Origin: Heliopora coerulea
Taxonomy: Eukaryota; Cnidaria; Anthozoa; Scleralcyonacea; Helioporidae
Direction: 5' to 3'
Length of the DNA: 64,000 nt
Assembly (NCBI GenBank): GCA_030142905.1
Contig: JASJOG010000232.1
Location: 372,001 to 436,000 of the forward strand
A model generated the notes under the pieces. It saw nothing but the letters and a program-made list of their open reading frames with translations, was not told the origin of the DNA and searched no databases. Below, in pieces: positions 56,301 through 64,000 of this stretch; within the stretch, counting starts at the first letter, position 1, and each line of letters opens with the position of its first letter. Position numbers and translations under genes: made by a program.

Positions 56301-59300
56301 AAGTTCGTTGCTATTCGTGGCACAGTGGTGAGAGTCAGTAGCGTCAAACCGTTGGTAACAGAGATGGCTTTCACTTGTAACACTTGCAAAGAAACACAGG
56401 TGGGCAGAGTCTTCGTTAAATTTATACGCTGTAGTCATTCCATAATGTGTATCCTGTATGGACTGGGTGCCAGCGAAAGGTGAGGGTTATCGCCCTACGT
56501 CATTGGAATTTAATTAGATCTTTTTCAATGGATTTCCAGTTTCAGATGCATTTTCCAAATGTGTTTAGTGTTCTAGACTAAAATTGTCTATTGTGGGCTC
56601 TCGACAAAACCTCTACGCCAGTGGAGGTTTTAATTGTTTGTGGTTCGAGTTAATTCCATCTTCCGTTCGGGGGATCAAGGTCGCGCGTTCGGCAGACTGT
56701 GAGAAAAAAGATTTGAGAGAAAATGTCTGTCTGTCGTGACTCCTATACTACTTACTTTTCAGGTCTTGCCTTTAGCCGACGGGAAATACAAAATACCAAC
56801 TAAGGTGATTAATATTGCTACTGTACATTCATATCTCGGTTAGCTTGCATTGACTTTCGGAGCGATTTTTGAAAGACAGTTTCACATTCTTGCTGCGTTC
56901 TCACATTCAGCGATCGCCAAAGTCTGTGAAAGATTTTAAAAATAGGATACTGCATAGACAATGTTGAATAAGGTAAAAAGTTCAAAGGTTGGTAACTGCC
57001 GTAACAAAGAATTCCAGATCAGTCATTTTGAGATCAGTCATTTTGTCACAGCACTTTGTACCTCTATGAAATATTATCTATATGACTCTTTTCAAATGTA
57101 CCTCAAGGATTTACCAAGAGACTGACTCGCTACTAAAAAACCTAAGCAACCGTTTATACATTTTATAATCATAAATAAAAGTTACAAAATGTAGAAATGT
57201 AGAATGTCTTAGAATCGGTTTTTTGCCGAACGCGAGACCTATCGTATAAAATTTAGATTAGATTGAAGTTCAAGTCAAAACTTAGTTTTTGTACGAAAAG
57301 TTTAGCATCATACCTTCTTTATGAAGCGAATGAATAAGGTAATTCAAAAATGGCCTGATAGTGTAACCAAATCTCTTTCAGAATGTCTTAACATAATGTG
57401 AAAGAACATTTAGGGTTGCTTGTTATATAAAGGTTGTGCAAGGAACCGGCAAAATTAGTTGAACAATGAAAGGGAACTTCGAATTTATTCTTTTACTGTT
57501 TGTTTTCAGTGCAAGTCTGATTTCTGCCGAAGTAGAACATTCACTCCGCTGCAAAGTTCGCCACTGACGAAAACTATTGACTGGCAAACAGTGAAGTATG
57601 AATGGTCGTTGACTTTCTATTGCATCTATTTGATGTCCATGCAAATCACTACAGTTTTAGCCCCTGGTATCTAAATTACCTATCCATATTATTTTACCAG
57701 CTAACCGAGCAACAATCAAACCGACCCGACCCACCCAAGCAAGTAAGCGAACATGATAGCCAGCCAGCCAACCCAATCAAGTCAATGAATCAATGGGACA
57801 TAACCAAAAAATCAACCAACAAGCTCCCCGACTCATCCTTCGAGCAATCAATCCACCAATAACTAACCAACCCCTCCAACCTTCGTAAAATTATTGCTAA
57901 ATGGGCATATTGGAAAAAAAACCCCTAAAAATGTGGTAGTTATTTAGTCTTGAGTCGTATCACTAATACAGACATTTTAACTTTAACTAACCATACTCTA
58001 GAGTACAAGAAATTATTGACGACGACCAAAGGGAAACTGGCCGTATTCCACGAACAGTAGAATGCGAACTAACGGCAGATCTGGGTATGTTTTTATGTGC
58101 AGTATATTGCAAGTTTATATGGTGTTGTACGGTCTTTGCTTTATTGTGGTCATAGCTACGAGGTTTATGTTTCCTTTCTGTCCTCTGTCACATATGTTTT
58201 TATTAGTTGACAGTGTAGTACCTGGAGATGTTGTTAAAATTTGCGGTACTGTGAAAGTATCAGATGCTGCAGATAACAAGAGTCAACAAAGAGATAAAAG
58301 CATGTTTTTACTCTACATCTCTGCTAACTCCGTGGAAAACTGCAAGGAAAGCCAAAAGACCAATGAAGGAGGCAGTGTGATGGCTACAGAGTTTAACCTG
58401 AAGGTGAGTAGTTGCGAGTTATATCGCGTAGAAAGAAGGCCAAAAAGTTCGTCGTCATTGACTACGTTCTTTTCATTTTATATAGGAATTGTACGCCATC
58501 CAAGAAATTCAGGCAGAGAAAAATTTGTTTCAGTTAATCGTTGGGTAACGATCTCATCTGTTCGTGAATTTCATAGAAGTCATTAATGAGTAATTTTACA
58601 TTATCTTAGTGTTCAAACACCGCGTGAGGATTCAGAAGTGTGCACAACAAAACAACATGAAAGGAGACAGCTCACTCACCTTTTTGTTTCTAATTATCAA
58701 ACAGCTTATTGTACTTCCCTTAATGTCTTACGAAAAGGGACGAGTAACTGACGGTGGATGACGAGTAAATAAGTGTTCTGGGAAGGCCCTGTTTCTGTTG
58801 AGGTGGTCGTGAACCATTTCTTGTTTGCTTTTTTCCTCTCAGGTCAGTGTGTCCTTCCATTTATGGACATGAAGTAAGTCTATTGATATGTCTGTGCAGT
58901 TGTTAAGGTGATGCATTTGAAGACTAATTTTAGGGCGTTGTTTAAAAATTAGTTTTACGCTATAAAGTAATAATTATATTAAACCAAACAAATTCCGAAA
59001 AGGTGAGTCATTTTGAAACTCAAGGTTCGAGTTATAATTCAAGAGAGACAATTTAAACAGTATAAAATACTTCTTTTTGATTTTTTTTTTAAAATAAACT
59101 GAAGAGAGAGAAATATGAAAATCAGATAAAATTGCCTGGGAAGTTTGTCCTAATCACTTCTCTTCACTACACACTTAAAGCAGTCACGACCCAGTAACTA
59201 CTTTATGTTGAGTGTAGCAATGATGCCGCCTCTCCATGACTTCGGTCGTTGCTAATGTAAAAAACCCTGATTGTCAGTTACCAACATAACAACTAATTTT

Positions 59301-62300
59301 GTACCGAAATACATCGCGATTTTTCTTAGTTTCGTTTCTTTACACGCCATTACTCAATATTGATTTTTTTGATTGCATGACTAGTTCTTCTTGAACTGCA
59401 ATTTTCTGCTCGCCACGTTCACACGCTTGCTGCTAGTAAATCCGCCTCAAAACGTGTAAACCAAAGGAACTGTAACCTCTATGATCTAGCGTAGTTTTCG
59501 GCGTTTAAACTTTTATTTTTGATATGTTCATTCTGTAAGTATCTTTTTTTTAACTATTTAATTTTTCGCAGCCTAATTGTCGCAATTTTCTGAGTGAATA
59601 GTTAACTTCGTTGCCATGAACTTTCTTGATCATATCCCGAATAAATGAACCATGAGAGTTCCGATATACAGCCGCATGTAGCTTGACAACAAAACTTATC
59701 GTTCATTCTTCTTTTCTTTGCAGCTAGTGAAAGCTGGACTTGTCCTAGGTTTGTTCGGAGGTTGCCAACGTTATGAAAATGACAAGGTAGAACTGTTTAC
59801 GAACTATGTGAACGCAGTTTAGGTCGTCAACGAACTTTTTCTGTCTAGACAGTACGTCTGTTGTTTTACTCTATCAAACGGTAGACAATTTTACTCGCCA
59901 AAGGAAGAACTTTGGAACGGAATAAAAAATGTTATTTCTAATTTCTTTACCAGGCTTCTTTGGCTTTTTTGTGTAGAATAGTATTCCTGTGCGTGGTAAC
60001 CCGCACATTCTTGTTGTAGGGGACCCAGGTCTTGGAAAAAGCCAGGTAGGGCTATTTTCATTATGATTACGTTGACATTGTCACAGAACTGCTAATAAAT
60101 GAACTGTCTTGATCAAATTTTGATCATTACTTTTTTCGCCATTTCCAGATGCTTCAAGCGGTGGCAAACCTGGCACCTCGTGGGGTATACGTGTGTGGAA
60201 ACACAACATCGGCTGCTGGGTTGACTGTATGTTAACGTTTGGCTAAGTTTATAACCGTTAGAAATAAGCTTTCCTAAGACTACATGTGATAAAAAAAACA
60301 TTGTTTTGACATTATTTATTATATTATTATATTATTATTATATTATTATATTACAACTCGCACATCACCCAACTAAGGACAGTGGAAGGGGTCTCAACCT
60401 ACTACGGGCTCCCAGCATCCCGCTTATTATTATATTATTATTATTATTCTATTTTTATTATTATATTATTACGTTATTATTATTATTTATAAATTATTAT
60501 ATTATATTGTTATATTATTATATTATCATATTATTATTTGTTGGATTGTTGTATTATTATGTAATTATTATTTATTATGTCGTATTACATACGACATTAT
60601 TTATTTATTATATTGACATTATTTCGACTGGAAAAAAAAAAAAACCTGTTGCAAACGCGAGATGAAGCCGGGTGTTTCCAGCTGTTCTTGTGGGTAAAAA
60701 AGCGTCATTCACCTTTGAAAAATGGCAGCGGTTGCGCCTCTTTTTAAAGAAGTATTTGTCTTGCAGCATGGATTAGGCGAGTTCCCTGAAAACTGGAATT
60801 GACCAGTCGTTATTTGGGTCTTAAACAGTTCGATTAATCTCTCTTCGATCCTATTATGGGACTTCGCCCCTATCATTCTTCAAACTGTATTTCATTTCTT
60901 CCCATGAAACTTAAAACTGTAAAACATTTCATCAAACTGTATTTTTTTAGGTCACCCTTCATAAAGAAAGTTCATCCGGAGAATACGCCCTGGAAGCAGG
61001 GGCATTAGTTTTGGCAGACCAAGGATGTTGCTGCATCGACGAGTTTGACAAAATGGGGAGCCAACATCAGGCTCTATTGGAAGCAATGGTAAGTAGACTT
61101 GAGGCAAAGTAAGTTGGTCAAGTATGCAAAACCACTTCCGAGACTGTATTCTACGGAATTCTCCGAACAAAAAGGCTTAACTTGTGTTCTGTTTATTTTT
61201 CAGGAACAACAAAGTATAAGTATTGCAAAAGCTGGGATGGTGTGCAGGTATATCTCGACAGTCGACAATGAAGTTCACTTTGCAAAATCACATAATAAAA
61301 ATCACACCAAGGCTTTACTTCGAATTATTTTTACTGTATAATGCTCCTACCAAGCTTGGTCCTTCTTCTTTGTCCGTTTAAGTCTTCCAGCAAGAACCTC
61401 TATACTGGCTGCCGCCAATCCTGCGGGTGGTCATTACAACAAAGCCAAGACGGTTTCTGAAAATTTGAAGTAAGTTACTTCGGTCATCAAAATAGAGAAA
61501 AAATCATTGGGGGATCTATTTATCACAGGATCTACAATTCACGGTCGGTTCTTTCGTTTCGTTTTAGAATGGGAAGCGCGCTTCTTTCCAGGTTTGACTT
61601 GGTAAGAAATCTGGATTACTCATAGTTGAATTAAAATGCCCAGCTCAGAACTCAGATTTGATTGACCAGTCTTTCTTGTGAAAGATGAAGACTGTCTTAA
61701 AGAAGCCTAACGTTAAATATAGCTATTATTTTTAACATGCAAAACGATATAAGGAAATAAAACTACTTACATACTGAAGAAAAATTGGAACATAAACCTT
61801 CACTCAACATGGAGATTTTACTCAACCTTTTCGTACCTCTTAATCAGAGCAGTACCTTGGTGGTAATTCGCCCGGGGGAAATTCTGTTGAAGGCGCCGCT
61901 AACACCCACCCCAAGCTCCATATATTATAACAACTGTACACTGGTACTAATAGTGTACAGCTATATGAGGTACTTCTGTAGACACAAGTGTTTTTGATGC
62001 TTTTTGCTTTTTAGTACTCAAAATGTAATCGAAAAGAAAAGCCGCTCCCCCAAACTCTGACATTCCAGTTAAAAAAAGTTATCCACTCATTTTTAAGAAA
62101 CAATCCAGTTTTCTTCGCAGAATGTCGGTGTTCTCTGAACTCCTAGTCGTTTAAACGCCGAGGAAGGTGTTTCAACTTGGTTTATTCGTTTGGTGTGAGG
62201 ACCTGAAGGGGACAGCCTTCACAGTGTGTCAATGTAGTAGAGAATAAATCATTTGAATTTTAAAGTGACATCTACGATTACTAAAAATTTTGAACACGAA

Positions 62301-63851
62301 ACTCTTTTGAAAATCTCCTCAATCTAATCCTTTTTAATTTATATATATCTGGTATAATGTCTCCGTTCACCGTGTTTTACTCTTGTTTTTTAGGTTTTCA
62401 TTATGTTGGATAAACCTGATGAGGTAAGTTTACTGAAGTGTCAACCAAAAATATTTTGTCTTTCCTTAATTCACTCATGTGTTGACTTATTATTCAGGAC
62501 ATGGATTCAAGGTTGTCGGAGCATGTAATGGCATTGCATTCTGGAAAAAAGAGGTTGGTTGGAAATAAGGAGATTCTGCGTCTGCATGTTTACTTCAAGA
62601 GTCTCGAACTAGGGATGCCGTGGGACTGTTGCGTGGTGAATCATCACAAATTAGATTTAAACTAAGTCACGACCCCGATAAACTTTCTAATTTTCAAGTA
62701 TTTAAATATCTAAGCCTTACTAGTTTGCATGTGAAACACTTCGTATGTCATTGCTACAGAGTCGTTTTGCTTTGCATCTTCTTAAAGATTGATATTATTT
62801 CGAATTACCTGCCGCTCGTGACCTAGTTACCAGGCATCTCAAAACAGAATACGTCTTTTTGAGTTCTTGTTGTAAAATTACCCATCCTTAACCTTTCGAT
62901 TCGAAACAGGTAAAGCGAAGAAGAGTAGATTTGGAAGACTTGTAATCTCCTCTAACGAGACAGTGAATCCTGTTACTATAGAAATTTCCTCGTTCCTCAG
63001 ACCTTGGTATACGAAGCACAATGTTAGAACTAGGAAATGCATGACACACTAACCAACAAAAGGGGGGCAAATTTTCACTTTTACCTCACCACCACTTTTT
63101 CCGCTCATGATCGTAATGTTAGAGACCTAATATTTCAAACACGAGTTGGTGTTCTTCTTCCGATTTCTTAATACAGAGAAACGAGTTTAAAAAAGAGGCG
63201 AAGCCAAGCTTTTTTAACAAGTTTCGAGGTATTTCGAAGTCGGAGCTAGAACATTTAACGAGTGTTTGAAATTGCTTCTCAAACGAACCAGTATTTTAAG
63301 GTGAAAATCCAGTCGAAAGATTGCAAAATTCAGCTGTAATCTTCCTCCGATTTCTAAATACTGATTATGAATTTCTTTTGTTTTTGCTTTATGAATTATT
63401 GATGAGTTTGAGAATTGCTGTTTTCACGACGAAGTGAAAAGATATCTTCTATTTTGATGTAGTCTCCTTTGCTAATTCTTATCATTTTATTTTGCCAGCC
63501 CTTTCGAAACTGTCACTGTACGACGTGCCCGTGAGGTAATATACATTCTTACTATATACATACTGTATTTAAAGGTAATATACATTCGTATATGTACTGT
63601 ATATGTATATATAACTGTAACTGTGCGACGTGCCCATGAGGTAATATACGTTCGTTTGTCTGGTCTCATTTAAGCTTAATGTCTCTGAGTTGTTTTGAAC
63701 CTTTTTTTAAAGGCATGTGTTGAAGAAAATCAAATGGGGAAATCCCAAGTGTGTTTGTGTGTTTCATTTTATTTAGATTATGGTGGTAGATGACGATGAT
63801 GAAGAAAGAGCTAATTGGGAAGCTGATAACCCGTTGTCAGAGAGATTGAAG
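52560..63851 (+). CDS. MCM8: MCM8 helicase, 25 exons, C-terminus beyond window
   Basis: Exons: 52560-52650, 52741-52860, 53892-53974, 54362-54422, 54536-54624, 55208-55284, 55685-55740, 56299-56399, 56763-56804, 57510-57595, 58002-58084, 58207-58403, 58486-58544, 58843-58873, 59724-59786, 59977-60045, 60149-60226, 60951-61088, 61204-61247, 61383-61469, 61568-61601, 62394-62423, 62498-62553, 63499-63535, 63777-63851. They sum to 629 codons with frame kept; animal MCM8 is about 840. Order: Arg/Gly-rich N-terminus as in vertebrate MCM8, zinc finger Cys219/222/241/246, Walker A GDPGLGKS (428-435), Walker B IDEFD (491-495), arginine finger SRFD (Arg560). MCM8 pairs with MCM9 as a helicase in homologous recombination and crosslink repair. 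The last donor (GTTATC) is weak, and reading through it meets a stop six codons on. Confidence 0.93.
53288..53396 (+). repeat. AT-rich trinucleotide microsatellite in MCM8 intron
   Basis: Imperfect runs of AATAATAGT and AATCAT lead into a purer (AAT)n tract. It adjoins the dispersed repeat at 53,400-53,486. Confidence 0.85.
53400..53486 (-). repeat. Dispersed repeat linked to a (TAA)n tract
   Basis: Read on the minus strand, this has ACCCAACT-like CCAACTAAGGACAGTAGAAG and GGGGTCT; the same sequence on the plus strand lies at about 60,353-60,423. Both copies sit inside (TAA/TTA)n microsatellites in MCM8 introns, in opposite orientation. Confidence 0.75.
56974..57062 (+). repeat. Diverged relative of the fold-back element
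   Basis: TAAAAAGTTCAAAGGTTGGT with AACTGCCGT matches the left arm of the hairpins at 20,200 and 37,467. The right arm is disrupted. It lies in the intron between MCM8 exons 9 and 10. Confidence 0.55.
60313..60606 (+). repeat. (TTA)n microsatellite with embedded dispersed repeat
   Basis: About 290 bp of TTA/ATT-rich tract, interrupted at about 60,353-60,423 by a 70-bp unit containing CACCCAACTAAGGACAGTGG. It lies in the intron between MCM8 exons 17 and 18. Confidence 0.85.
63612..63650 (+). repeat. Partial tandem copy of MCM8 exon 24 and its donor site
   Basis: AACTGTGCGACGTGCCCATG followed by AGGTAATATACGTTC repeats, with few changes, the end of exon 24 and the first intron bases at about 63,511-63,549. 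The copy keeps the GT donor but has no acceptor before it. It lies about 100 bp downstream of the real exon end. Confidence 0.8.
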
Positions 63852-64000
63852 GTTATCGAGTTTATGGAGTAGTGGATTCTTATTTTAAGATGCAAAAACG
63901 CATGGAAATGCAAAGTTCCCTTAGCTTACGAGCGAACACTTACGGAGATTACAGATATCTTGAAACACTAAATCTAAGCATACCCCATCAGTCGTTTAAT

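Noticed and set aside
60306..60665. 119-codon frame rich in Ile, Leu and Tyr
   Set aside because: It is a translation of a TTA/ATT microsatellite in an MCM8 intron.

Overview
This window is eukaryotic nuclear DNA: AT-rich, split genes with GT-AG introns, and many small transposons. The mix of an intronless rhodopsin-class GPCR, single-exon Schlafen-like genes, a 5'-truncated LINE with a coral-type reverse transcriptase and dense MITEs suggests an anthozoan cnidarian, probably a stony coral. That organism call is inference.

Left part (1-19,263). A five-exon-plus EF-hand (calmodulin-like) gene lies on the minus strand (6461 to 2330), with two inverted-repeat elements in its introns. Next come a hAT-type MITE with an 8-bp target duplication, a cut-off DUF3504/Crypton-like coding fragment, a hairpin MITE, a complete intronless orphan GPCR (11856 to 10711, minus), a Harbinger-type MITE with a TTA target duplication, and three tandem tRNA-derived (SINE-like) units. 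Long stretches here hold no gene I can recognise.

Centre (19,264-52,438). Two direct copies of a segment of about 15 kb, A (19,264-33,841) and B (36,549-52,438), flank a dead hAT-family transposon. Each copy carries a complete four-exon mitochondrial ribosomal protein L11 gene (MRPL11, minus strand). Inside its long third intron, on the opposite strand, each carries an intact intronless Schlafen-like gene (644 and 645 codons: Schlafen core domain plus a TPR-like helical C-terminus). Around the Schlafen genes lie decayed pieces of further Schlafen paralogs. After duplication each copy picked up its own insertions: a fold-back element in A; a LINE, a 1.1-kb insert and a Gypsy 3' fragment with one LTR in B. 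The two Schlafen genes differ more in their coding region than their flanking introns do, and mostly by amino-acid-changing substitutions, the pattern expected of a fast-evolving defence gene.

Right part (52,303-64,000). MRPL11 copy B is head-to-head with MCM8 (plus strand). Only 257 bp separate the two start codons, and this stretch contains a near-ideal E2F site. I could assemble 25 MCM8 exons (629 codons, frame kept throughout) up to the window edge; the C-terminus lies outside. MCM8 introns hold microsatellites and dispersed repeats.

Working together: MRPL11 (mitochondrial translation) and MCM8 (homologous-recombination helicase) are housekeeping genes sharing a promoter region. The Schlafen-like genes are probable innate-immune or translation-control factors riding inside an MRPL11 intron and co-duplicated with it. 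All identifications are from reading the sequence; no database search was run.
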